Positions 1 to 6,824 of a stretch of 8,683 nt of DNA are shown piece by piece. Each line of letters starts with the position of its first letter. Positions within the stretch are counted from its first letter, which is position 1. The translations under genes and the position numbers were made by a program. The DNA is taken from assembly GCA_964531205.1 (NCBI GenBank), contig CAZHGH010000115.1:1-8683 (forward strand), given 5' to 3'. The notes beneath the pieces are model-generated. The model had not been told where the DNA came from. It saw only the letters and a program-made list of their open reading frames with translations, and did not search any database. Source of the stretch: JAICWY01 sp964531205 (GTDB lineage Bacteria; Vulcanimicrobiota; Vulcanimicrobiia; Vulcanimicrobiales; Vulcanimicrobiaceae).

Positions 1-170
1 GTTCGCACCGGAGCGCTCCGAGCAGGTGCTTCGCGAACGGTCTGCGCTCGCGTAGGGCTGGATGTTGCATGCTCGCGCGCAGCCGCGGGGACAGCTCCGC
101 TCAACGCGAGCGCTGCGCACAGGCCGGTTGCGAGTCCTTGCTTGATAAGAGTGCGGGTTATCGTAAACAT
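1..170 (-). CDS. Secreted or lipid-facing protein of unknown function, N-terminal fragment
   Basis: Only the first 56 residues are in the window; the gene continues past the left edge on the minus strand. The ATG is complementary to 168-170 and is preceded by a GAGGAA ribosome binding site (complement of 173-178). The N-terminus is a clear Sec signal peptide: two Arg/Lys residues within the first 10, a hydrophobic stretch around residues 13-27, and an AVPAAA-type signal peptidase I cleavage region near residue 32. What follows (Ser/Thr/Ala/Pro/Arg-rich, to residue 56) looks like a flexible linker. No stop codon interrupts the frame. No catalytic domain lies in the visible part, so no function can be assigned. 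It lies 77 bases downstream of the acyl-CoA dehydrogenase gene on the same strand and could have its own promoter in that gap. Confidence 0.7.
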   Translation of the reverse strand, partial: MFTITRTLIKQGLATGLCAALALSGAVPAAAREHATSSPTRAQTVREAPARSAPVR

Positions 171-247
171 CGTTCCTCGTTTATCCCCATAAGGCGATCA
201 TGAGGAAAACGAGGCCGGCTACTCAGGAGTTCACAAGGCGGTGCTTG

Positions 248-1438
248 CTAGCTAAAAGCGTTTTCTCCGGTTATCTCTTGACCTAGGATCAGCGTGTGAA
301 CTTCGCTTGTCCCCTCATACGTGAGAACGGACTCTAGGTTGTTCATATGCCGGATAACCGGATACTCGAGCGTCACCCCGTTCGCTCCGAGGATCGTTCG
401 AGCTTCGCGCGCGATCGCGAGCGCTTCCCGCACGTTGTTGAGTTTGCCGAAGCTCACATGCGAAGGATGCGCGCGGCCTTCATCCTTCATTCGTCCGATG
501 TGCAATGCGAGCAGCGTTCCCTTGTTCAGCTCGAGCAGCATATTGACGAGTTTTTCCTGCGTCAGCTGATAACCGGCGATCGGACGGTCGAATTGCACGC
601 GATGTTTCGCGTATTCAAGCGCACTCTCATAACAAGCGCGCGCAGCGCCCATCGTTCCCCAGATGATGCCGTAACGAGCTTCATTCAAGCACGCTAGCGG
701 ACCGCGTAATCCGCGCACTTCCGGAAAGACGGCATCCTCGGGGACGCGGCAATCGTTCAGCACCAGCTCGGAGGTGACCGATGCGCGTAGAGAAAGTTTT
801 CGCTCGATTCCGTGTGCGGAGAAGCCCTTTGTCTTCGTCGGAACTGCAAACCCGCGAATACCTTCATCGGTTTGTGCCCACACGATCGCAACGTCCGCGA
901 TGCCGCCGTTCGTGATCCACATCTTCGTTCCGTCGATCACCCAATCGCTGCCGTCGCGACGAGCTCGCGTGCGCATGCCGGATGGATTGCTGCCGAAATC
1001 GGGCTCGGTCAAACCGAAACAACCGAGAGCTTCGCCTTTAGCCATGGCCGGCAACCACTGTTGCTTTTGCTCTTCGCTGCCCCAGCGGTAGATCGCAAAC
1101 ATCGCAAGCGATCCTTGCACCGACGCAAAACTGCGAACGCCCGAATCGCCTGCTTCAAGTTCCATGCATGCGATGCCGTATGCAACCGCGCTCGCACCAG
1201 GACAACCGTAGCCGTGCAGATGCATGCCGAGAAGCCCTAGGTTTCCCAGCTCGCGGCCGAGTTCGCGCGGAAGGATACCTTCCTCGAACCACTCCGCGAT
1301 GTTAGTGAGCACGCGATCGCGCACGAACGCACGAACCGTGTCGCGAATCATGCGTTCTTCTTCGTTTAACAGTGCGTCGATGTTGAGAAAATCTGTGGGG
1401 TTCGGCGCAGCGATGCGCGTACGTTCAGTCGTTGTCAC
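248..1438 (-). CDS. gcdH: Acyl-CoA dehydrogenase, glutaryl-CoA dehydrogenase type
   Basis: Flavoprotein of about 396 residues expected to oxidise and decarboxylate glutaryl-CoA to crotonyl-CoA in lysine/tryptophan/aromatic degradation, passing electrons to electron-transfer flavoprotein. Seen: the acyl-CoA dehydrogenase N-terminal helical domain, then GCFGLTEPDFGSNPS and WITNGG (FAD/substrate-binding beta domain), then a C-terminal helical domain with FDRPIAGYQLTQEKL. The motif LTYEGTSEVHTLILG holds the expected catalytic base, Glu375. The pair Arg102-Ser103 in DSGVRS matches the residues that bind the gamma-carboxylate in glutaryl-CoA dehydrogenases, which favours this clade over short-chain acyl-CoA dehydrogenases. 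Start: I chose the GTG complementary to 1436-1438, two bases after the SRPBCC stop. The longer frame from 1519 would add 27 residues unlike the family and overlap the SRPBCC gene by 79 bases. There is no strong Shine-Dalgarno at the GTG, so translation is probably coupled. The substrate is inferred. Confidence 0.87.
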   Translation of the reverse strand: MTTTERTRIAAPNPTDFLNIDALLNEEERMIRDTVRAFVRDRVLTNIAEWFEEGILPRELGRELGNLGLLGMHLHGYGCPGASAVAYGIACMELEAGDSGVRSFASVQGSLAMFAIYRWGSEEQKQQWLPAMAKGEALGCFGLTEPDFGSNPSGMRTRARRDGSDWVIDGTKMWITNGGIADVAIVWAQTDEGIRGFAVPTKTKGFSAHGIERKLSLRASVTSELVLNDCRVPEDAVFPEVRGLRGPLACLNEARYGIIWGTMGAARACYESALEYAKHRVQFDRPIAGYQLTQEKLVNMLLELNKGTLLALHIGRMKDEGRAHPSHVSFGKLNNVREALAIAREARTILGANGVTLEYPVIRHMNNLESVLTYEGTSEVHTLILGQEITGENAFS

Positions 1439-1440
1439 AT

Positions 1441-1866
1441 TTACCGTTTGAGGACGCGGGCAATTTTGTCGAAGAGCGCTTCGGTGGAACGTTCGTTTGC
1501 ATCTTCCAGGCGCCGCCAAAGCAGGCGTCCTTCCGTGTCGCTGAGCGTTCCTTCAACGCGGTGCTCCAACGTCGTCTGTTTTCCGTCGCCGGTCAAATAA
1601 AACCCATGCGATCCGTCTATACCTTCATTCTGAATGCGCCAGACGATGCGTTCTTCCGGCACAACTTCCTCGAGAATCGCGTGGAAGCCGTTATGCCACT
1701 CTTCGGTCTTGCCGGGCAGAAGCGGGCCGGGAGAGCGCATGAACGGCTGCGACGGAAACGGCCAAATCACATCATTCGAAGTGCCCATGTCGACAAGCAG
1801 TTGAAAGATTCGACGGCGCGTGCCGTTGAACGTCCGTTTGCGAGAGTCGAGCAGTGGTATCGGCAT
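1441..1866 (-). CDS. SRPBCC (START/polyketide cyclase-like) domain protein
   Basis: Protein of 141 residues with the look of a single SRPBCC/START hydrophobic-ligand-binding fold. An N-terminal strand and helix (residues 10-30) is followed by alternating strands with patterns typical of the family, such as TEEWHNGFHAILEEVVPEERIVWRI (residues 54-78) and GSHGFYL then LEHRVEG (residues 85-106), and a long C-terminal helix ending KIARVLKR. Members bind lipids, polyketides or similar ligands; no specific ligand can be read here. The ATG at 1866 is chosen over the longer frame starting at 1998 because a Shine-Dalgarno lies six bases upstream and because the longer start would run into the divergent regulator gene. 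It is the first gene of a unit with the acyl-CoA dehydrogenase (its TAA is two bases from that gene's GTG), which suggests a shared role in acyl or aromatic metabolism. Confidence 0.75.
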   Translation of the reverse strand: MPIPLLDSRKRTFNGTRRRIFQLLVDMGTSNDVIWPFPSQPFMRSPGPLLPGKTEEWHNGFHAILEEVVPEERIVWRIQNEGIDGSHGFYLTGDGKQTTLEHRVEGTLSDTEGRLLWRRLEDANERSTEALFDKIARVLKR

Positions 1867-1872
1867 ATTCTG

Positions 1873-1879
1873 CCCCTTT
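1873..1879 (-). promoter_or_regulatory. Ribosome binding site of the SRPBCC gene
   Basis: Read on the minus strand this is AAAGGGG, six bases before the ATG at 1866. It decides the short start of the SRPBCC gene against the upstream in-frame ATG at 1998. Confidence 0.6.
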
Positions 1880-1928
1880 CGCCGGGCGACCAGGCGTATC
1901 CATGCAGCAAAATGGGTAGACGGTAGCG

Positions 1929-4844
1929 ATGACCCCGGGGAGCCCTTCGGAATCGGCTCAACCGCTTGATGACGAGCGGCTGCGTCGTGTCGCGGCATAT
2001 GCGTCGGTCGGTCTGTTTGAAACAGATCGCTACGGCGCTATTACGTTTGTGACCGACAAGTGGCGCTCGATTACCGGGCTTCGTGGTGAGGATGCATTCG
2101 GCCGCGGGTGGTTGCGAAGCGTCGACGCAAACGATCTTTCCCGAGTTGAAGGAGCCTGGAATGAAGCGGTCGCGCACGGCCGCGCGTTGGATATCCGGTA
2201 TCGCGCCGCGAACGACGCCCTTTTGCTGCGAACGCTTTTGCAACCGGTTCCCGGGGCTTCCGGCGAAGTCGAGCGCTTCGCCGGTACGACCCTCACCGTA
2301 CCGCCGTTGACGGACAAACTGGCCGAGGCGATCCCGCAACTCGTGTGGATCGCCGCTGCCGACGGAACGACGGAGTACTTCAATCAAGCGTGGATCGATT
2401 ACACGGGCTTGAACGTTCAGGATGTGAGGCGTGACGGCGTCAAGGATGTGATCCATCCCGAAGATTTCGCCGGCATGTGGGACAGATGGACTAATGCGGT
2501 CGTCAGCGGTGAACCGTATGAGATCGAGTACCGTTTGCGCAGCATCGCCGACGGAAGCTATCGCTGGTTCTTGGCGCGCGCAACGCCGGTCTGCGAGCGC
2601 GATGGCCACATCACGCACTGGGTCGGTACCGCCACCGATATCGATTCGCAGCATCGTGCGAATGCAAATCTGCGATTTGTACTCGACGCGGGTACCGCAC
2701 TGTCGGAAACGTATGACGTGGACACGATTTGCAGCGCAGTTGCACGCTTGGCGGTGCAGCGCGTTGCGGATCTCTGTTTAGTCGTTCTTGCGCAATCGCG
2801 CCGCAATTACTCCCTCGCCGCAATTGCACATCGCGATCCGGAACGCATGCGCGTGCTCCACCGCTTCCACAACGAGAATCCCGTCCGTGCCGGCAACGCG
2901 ATCGAAATGGCAATCCGCAAGAACGTTCCGCTGCTTCTGCCTTCTCTGAACGCCGAGGATATGGAGAACGCGGTACAAGAGCCGGAGCAAATGGAGGCTT
3001 TAGCCGCCCTCCACATCCAATCGGCAATGGTCGTTCCACTAGCCGCGACCGGGGGCGGGGTCTACGGCGCGATCACGTTCGCGTCGTCGGAATCCGGACA
3101 TACGTTTACGCACGAAGACTTGGAAGTTGCCGAGATGGTCGCACAGCGCACCGCCGCCGCGATTCAAACTGCAAACGCCCTGGAGGAAGAACGCAGCCGC
3201 TCTGATCGGCTGCGTTTTATTGCGGATGCAAGCGAGATTATTTTTGAGTCGCTCGACCTCCCGAATATTTTCGATCGGCTGACCGAGTATGTCGTCCGAG
3301 ATATGGCCGATCTCGCGTACATCATGCTAATCGAGAACCAGGATACGCTTCGCACCGTTTCTGCGGCTCACCGCGATCCCCGTAAACGTGCATATGCCGA
3401 ACATTTACGCGGTCAGCGCGCGTTGCGCCCGGAGACGGAAGAAAACGCGCTCCGTATGCTTGCCGCTCACCGTCCGATGCTGTACGCACAAGTTGCGCCG
3501 GACGCGCTGCTTGCAAACACGTGGGAGTATCTCGCCTCCGACCTTCGCGCGCTGGATATTCGCACGGGCATCACCATCCCGCTGCATTCGCGCGGCGAAA
3601 CGTTCGGCGCGCTTGTGGTATACCGGTGTGGACGCGGCGCGAAGCCGTATGAAGACCGCGATCTTCCGCTTTTTGAGGATCTTGCACGCCGTCTCTCCAT
3701 CGCGATCGATCACTCAGGCACGCTGGCTCGCGAACGAAGAATCGCTGAGGCATTGCAACAAACGCTCTTACCGCAACCCGGCATGATGCCCGACGGCGCG
3801 GGCATGAAATTCGCAGCCGAATACCGGCCAAGTTCACGCGAAGCCGACGTCGGCGGAGACTGGTACGACGCGTTCACACTCGAGGACGGCTCGATAGCGG
3901 TAAGCGTCGGTGACGTAACCGGGCGCGGCCTTGCCGCTGCAGGGCTCATGGGAAAACTTCGCCAGGCTATGGCCATGGCAATTGTTTACGAACGCGATCC
4001 CGCTCGGGCGCTCGATGCGGTCGATTATCAATTGCGGGTTCGCGATTCAACTGCAATTGCTACCGCATTCATCGGCATCATCGATCCGTCACGCAGCGAG
4101 ATGCGCTACGCAAGCGCCGGTCATCCGCCGCCTCTTCTGCGCCGCGGCGAGGACCTGGTTGAATTGAAAGCCATCGGCGTTCCGATCGGCTTACGAGAAC
4201 TCGACCGCGAGGAGTCGCGCACCATTTCGCTCGACGGTGCACAACTCTTGGTGCTCTATACGGACGGATTGACCGAAGCGACGCGCGATGTCACCTTCGG
4301 GGAACGCCGTTTACAACAAATCGCTTCCTCCGACGCGATCCTCTTCGTACATAACGCCGCGCAATTCTTGTGCGACGCGTGTTTGCCGCTCGACGCCCAA
4401 GACGATACAGCGGTGCTAACGGTGTCCTTCGGAAAACGCGTGCACTGGGCATTCGACGCGGAAAATGCACAAGCGGCGCACGACGCTCGCTCCGAATTCG
4501 TAGCCGAATTGCGCGCACACGCCGAACCCGCCGGCGATATCGATGCGGCCGAACTCATCTTCGGCGAACTAGTCGGAAACGTCGTGCGGCACGCCCCCGG
4601 CCCCATCGACGTGCAAGTCGAATGGACGCACGAGCATCCCGTGTTGCACGTAACGGATCGCGGCAAGGGCTTTATCCGCAACCCCGCGCTGCCTATCGAT
4701 CCGCTTAGCGAATGCGGCCGCGGTCTCTACATCATTTCATTGTTAGGGCGCAGCGTCTATGTAGAGCGCATTCCCGGATACGGCAATCACATTGCCGTGG
4801 AGCTTCCCGTACGCGCGTTACCGCAACAACACGAGTCCCGCTAA
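1929..4844 (+). CDS. PAS-PAS-GAF-GAF-PP2C (SpoIIE/RsbU)-HATPase (RsbW) signalling protein
   Basis: Protein of 971 residues that appears to combine sensing, phosphatase and anti-sigma-type kinase modules of the partner-switching (Rsb) system. Order by residue: degenerate PAS about 18-128; PAS with PAC about 130-245 (IDYTGL, HPEDF, YRWFLARATPV); GAF about 247-415; GAF about 427-600; PP2C-type phosphatase about 605-835; HATPase_c about 845-965. Phosphatase metal-ligand aspartates are present in DVGGDWYD (D640-D647), GDVTGRG (D662), YTDGLTEA (D779) and DDTAV (D825-826). The kinase module has the N box GELVGNVVRHA (E880, N884), G1 DRGKGF (D910) and G2 GRGLYI (G930-G932), so both enzymes look intact. 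No transmembrane segment is evident, so it is probably cytoplasmic. No STAS antagonist or sigma factor gene lies in the window, so its partners must be elsewhere. The upstream Shine-Dalgarno is weak. The 3' end overlaps the convergent chr gene. Confidence 0.92.
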   Translation: MTPGSPSESAQPLDDERLRRVAAYASVGLFETDRYGAITFVTDKWRSITGLRGEDAFGRGWLRSVDANDLSRVEGAWNEAVAHGRALDIRYRAANDALLLRTLLQPVPGASGEVERFAGTTLTVPPLTDKLAEAIPQLVWIAAADGTTEYFNQAWIDYTGLNVQDVRRDGVKDVIHPEDFAGMWDRWTNAVVSGEPYEIEYRLRSIADGSYRWFLARATPVCERDGHITHWVGTATDIDSQHRANANLRFVLDAGTALSETYDVDTICSAVARLAVQRVADLCLVVLAQSRRNYSLAAIAHRDPERMRVLHRFHNENPVRAGNAIEMAIRKNVPLLLPSLNAEDMENAVQEPEQMEALAALHIQSAMVVPLAATGGGVYGAITFASSESGHTFTHEDLEVAEMVAQRTAAAIQTANALEEERSRSDRLRFIADASEIIFESLDLPNIFDRLTEYVVRDMADLAYIMLIENQDTLRTVSAAHRDPRKRAYAEHLRGQRALRPETEENALRMLAAHRPMLYAQVAPDALLANTWEYLASDLRALDIRTGITIPLHSRGETFGALVVYRCGRGAKPYEDRDLPLFEDLARRLSIAIDHSGTLARERRIAEALQQTLLPQPGMMPDGAGMKFAAEYRPSSREADVGGDWYDAFTLEDGSIAVSVGDVTGRGLAAAGLMGKLRQAMAMAIVYERDPARALDAVDYQLRVRDSTAIATAFIGIIDPSRSEMRYASAGHPPPLLRRGEDLVELKAIGVPIGLRELDREESRTISLDGAQLLVLYTDGLTEATRDVTFGERRLQQIASSDAILFVHNAAQFLCDACLPLDAQDDTAVLTVSFGKRVHWAFDAENAQAAHDARSEFVAELRAHAEPAGDIDAAELIFGELVGNVVRHAPGPIDVQVEWTHEHPVLHVTDRGKGFIRNPALPIDPLSECGRGLYIISLLGRSVYVERIPGYGNHIAVELPVRALPQQHESR

Positions 4845-5342
4845 ACCGGAAAGGCCAATAAGGGCCGGAGCGCTGATTTTCGTGCGCAACATCAGAATCG
4901 TTACGACGATGCCTATCGCGTATCCATAAGGACTGTGCGTGGCACCTTTCCCAACCGCAAGAACGCTGGCCCACACTAAACCGACGATCGCGGGCGCAAG
5001 TCCGTGCGAAATGAGATCCTTCCAGCCGGCGTTTTTCCATCGCGTCCACACGGCGTCCATTGCAATCATTATCGCGGTCGAGGGAACGAACATCGCCACT
5101 GCCGCGATCGCAGCACCAACGAATCCCGCAGCGGCATACCCTATGAGCACCGCGAAAATCGTCGTTGGGCCCGGCACCAGTTTACCAATCGTGTAGAATT
5201 CCGTGAACTGCGATGCGGTAACCCACTTGTACTGAGTGACCGTGTCGTTGTGCATCTGCGGAATGATGCCTTTGCCGCCGCCGAATCCCAAGACAGAGAG
5301 TACGGAGAATACGACGAACAGACGGATGTACGTGCTGGTCAT
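4818..5342 (-). CDS. Chromate (CHR) transporter half-subunit, second of the pair
   Basis: Membrane protein of 174 residues, one CHR domain (family of ChrA). Seen: GFGGGKGIIP near residues 19-27, KLVPGPT at 54-60 (the conserved FGGG and PGP motifs), and about five to six hydrophobic segments, including residues 61-95, 115-133 and 140-174. Short CHR proteins occur as adjacent pairs that are thought to form one transporter from two oppositely oriented halves; known members export chromate, and others have no proven substrate. Start: the ATG complementary to 5340-5342 overlaps the preceding TGA as ATGA. A longer frame from 5381 would overlap the first half by 43 bases and adds a non-family leader (MALSPQEDANANR). 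Tail-to-tail overlap of 27 bases with the regulator gene. Confidence 0.88.
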   Translation of the reverse strand: MTSTYIRLFVVFSVLSVLGFGGGKGIIPQMHNDTVTQYKWVTASQFTEFYTIGKLVPGPTTIFAVLIGYAAAGFVGAAIAAVAMFVPSTAIMIAMDAVWTRWKNAGWKDLISHGLAPAIVGLVWASVLAVGKGATHSPYGYAIGIVVTILMLRTKISAPALIGLSGLAGLVLLR

Positions 5343-5899
5343 GCGGTTTGCGTTCGCGTCTTCTTGAGGTGATAGTGCCACATGCCCAGTCCGCCGAACA
5401 CGAGGAGCGTCGGAAGCAGCGGCAGTTTAAAATAGGCAACTGCAAATGCCGTTGCGGCAACGATCGCGAGAGGCAGCGCATCTTTGCGTAAGTCCCACGT
5501 CAGTTCGATCGCGTTGCCCAGTGTGAGTCCTACGGCTCCGGCCGCACAGCCCAGCAGCGTTGCATGAACGAACGAGTTGCTAATAAACCGGAAATACAGC
5601 GCGCCTGCGATAAGGACGATAAAAAACGGCGGAATCGTTGCAGCGAGAAACGCAACGATCGCGCCCGGCACACCGCGGGCACGCTGCGCGCAAAAGATTG
5701 CAAGGTTAACGATGTTTGGCCCGGGCATGACTTGGGCGAATTCCAGGCCTTCCATGAACTGATCTTCGGTCATCCACTTGTGCACCGTCACGACTTGACG
5801 GCGGACACTGGCTTTCTGACCGCCGCCGAACGACGTCGTGGAGATCGCTGCGAAAACCGCCGCGACTTGTAAAAGACTGGGTCGCTGCAGTTCGCTCAC
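5339..5899 (-). CDS. Chromate (CHR) transporter half-subunit, first of the pair
   Basis: Membrane protein of 186 residues, one CHR domain. Seen: SFGGGQKASVRRQVV from residue 23 (FGGG at 24-27), EFAQVMPGPNIVN at 53-65 (PGP at 59-61), and hydrophobic segments near residues 62-75, 80-105, 111-130 and 142-175, then a short basic tail. It pairs with the next gene, with which it shares an ATGA overlap; each has its own FGGG and PGP motifs, so together they equal one full two-domain ChrA. The start is a GTG complementary to 5897-5899 that overlaps the TGA of the HIT gene as GTGA. No Shine-Dalgarno is seen, so translational coupling to the HIT gene is likely. Transport of chromate is inferred from the family only; no chrB-type regulator is present. 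Confidence 0.88.
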   Translation of the reverse strand: MSELQRPSLLQVAAVFAAISTTSFGGGQKASVRRQVVTVHKWMTEDQFMEGLEFAQVMPGPNIVNLAIFCAQRARGVPGAIVAFLAATIPPFFIVLIAGALYFRFISNSFVHATLLGCAAGAVGLTLGNAIELTWDLRKDALPLAIVAATAFAVAYFKLPLLPTLLVFGGLGMWHYHLKKTRTQTA

Positions 5900-6339
5900 G
5901 TAACGGGAGCTAACGGACCGTCGATGCCCGGGCTCGTGTGTTTGCCCGAGAGAATATGAATGTGTACGTGTTCCGTGTGCTGGTACGGCGGAAGCACACC
6001 CATGCGGATGATGAACCCTTTATCCACTAAGTCCAGGGCGAGCGCCACTTTCTGAATTCCGGCGATCAGTTTATTCCATATAGCCGCGTCAGCGAGTCCG
6101 ATATCGAGAATCGTGGGGATCCATTTCTTCGGAATGATGACGACATGCGTCTCCCACCACTCTTCGCGGCTCGGATCGACGTTATGTTTGAATGCGAAGA
6201 CGTCGTCGTCTTGATAGACGACCTCGTCGGCTTTGGCCCGCGATCCGTCTAAACGGCCGCGAAACGTGTGATTCGGATCGGGCTTCTCCCACTGATGCTG
6301 CGCCGGTCCGCAGATGACTTCGGAGAGATGTTGGAACAT
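5896..6339 (-). CDS. HIT (histidine triad) family protein, motif intact
   Basis: Protein of 147 residues resembling HIT-superfamily nucleotide hydrolases or transferases. The C-terminal motif HVHIHIL (H124, H126, H128) matches the HIT signature of three alternating histidines; the strand VVYQDDDVFAFKH (40-52) and the segment HVVIIPKKWIPTILDI (65-80) match the usual core, the latter replacing the common HxLVIPKxHxxxL pattern with Trp for the last His. A segment VLPPYQHTEH precedes the triad and is shared with the divergent paralogue at 6414-6824. The N-terminal 35 residues, with CGPAQHQW, are an extension. It is the first gene of an operon with two CHR transporter halves. Substrate unknown. 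No clear Shine-Dalgarno precedes the ATG at 6339. Confidence 0.82.
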   Translation of the reverse strand: MFQHLSEVICGPAQHQWEKPDPNHTFRGRLDGSRAKADEVVYQDDDVFAFKHNVDPSREEWWETHVVIIPKKWIPTILDIGLADAAIWNKLIAGIQKVALALDLVDKGFIIRMGVLPPYQHTEHVHIHILSGKHTSPGIDGPLAPVT

Positions 6340-6401
6340 GTGTGCACGTTAGGCGAACAGGATTGCGTCCCTGCTCGACAAAGCTGTAGCGACTTTTTTT
6401 A

Positions 6402-6405
6402 GAGG
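6402..6405 (+). promoter_or_regulatory. Ribosome binding site of the degenerate HIT gene
   Basis: GAGG within AGAGGG. It is eight bases from the ATG at 6414 but only two from the in-frame ATG at 6408, so the later start is preferred. Confidence 0.5.
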
Positions 6406-6413
6406 GCATGAAA

Positions 6414-6824
6414 ATGCATATCAGCGATATAGTCGCAAAGTCCCGTATCCAATGGCCTAAGAAAGCCTTGCGGTGGGAAGAAGCCGCCAAAGATGCCCAG
6501 GTGATTTACGAAGATCATCACGTCATCGCGTTTCACGAAACGGAAGACGATCCGCAAGAATCGCCGCGGGAAAGCGGCGAGATTCGCGTCACGATCATGC
6601 CGAAGCGCCACGTTCAGAGCTTGCTCGATTTGAGCGTCGCCGATGAGGAACTCAATGCGGCGCTGCTGTTTGGAATTCAACAAGTCGCATATGAGTTAGG
6701 GCTGCAAAAGAAAGGCTTCGAAGTGCGCGCGCATGTCCTTCCGCCGTATCAGCATCGCCCTGGATTTATTTACAAAATCCGTGCCGGGAAACCGCCGAAG
6801 AGTTCTGACGAGGCCGCTGGATGA
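6414..6824 (+). CDS. HIT-like protein lacking the catalytic histidine triad
   Basis: Protein of 136 residues paralogous to the divergent HIT protein at 5896-6339. Shared blocks in order: VIYEDHHVIAFHE (30-42) with VVYQDDDVFAFKH; EIRVTIMPKRHVQSLLDLSVAD (56-77) with THVVIIPKKWIPTILDIGLAD; then an amphipathic helix, KKGFEVR (99-105) and VLPPYQH (108-114), which is identical in both. After that block the three histidines of the partner (H124, H126, H128) fall on Gly117, Ile119 and Lys121 (sequence GFIYKI), so nucleotidyl-transfer chemistry by the usual mechanism should be lost. The family fold is otherwise preserved, with no frameshift or stop, so this looks like a maintained non-enzymatic or re-purposed paralogue rather than a pseudogene. 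Start 6414 is preferred on Shine-Dalgarno spacing; 6408 is the alternative. The last bases overlap the next gene as ATGA. Confidence 0.78.
   Translation: MHISDIVAKSRIQWPKKALRWEEAAKDAQVIYEDHHVIAFHETEDDPQESPRESGEIRVTIMPKRHVQSLLDLSVADEELNAALLFGIQQVAYELGLQKKGFEVRAHVLPPYQHRPGFIYKIRAGKPPKSSDEAAG

Noticed and set aside
171..247. Terminator between the acyl-CoA dehydrogenase and the secreted-protein gene
   Set aside because: GAG...CTC around GCCGGC followed by GTTTT gives only a three-base stem; a promoter for the secreted protein could be here, but no convincing -35/-10 pair is seen.
812..1240. Plus-strand open frame of 142 codons inside the acyl-CoA dehydrogenase gene
   Set aside because: Antisense shadow of a well-conserved gene; Arg/His/Ala-rich translation without motifs.
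1911..1920. GGGTA element just before the regulator gene, resembling a sigma-B-type -10 box
   Set aside because: It is only about 10 bases from the ATG and no matching GTTT -35 element stands at the right distance.
1767..2654. Open frame of 295 codons on the minus strand, antisense to the regulator
   Set aside because: It overlaps conserved PAS coding sequence on the plus strand, shows no family motifs and runs through the start of the SRPBCC gene; long antisense frames are expected at this base composition.
4847..4875. GGCC-spacer-GGCC hairpin as a terminator for the regulator gene
   Set aside because: It lies inside the coding region of the second chr gene, has a four-base stem and no T run.
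6374..6402. Possible TCGACA / T-rich promoter for the degenerate HIT gene
   Set aside because: The -35-like box is plausible but no credible -10 follows at 16-18 bases; a run of seven T is not enough to call it.
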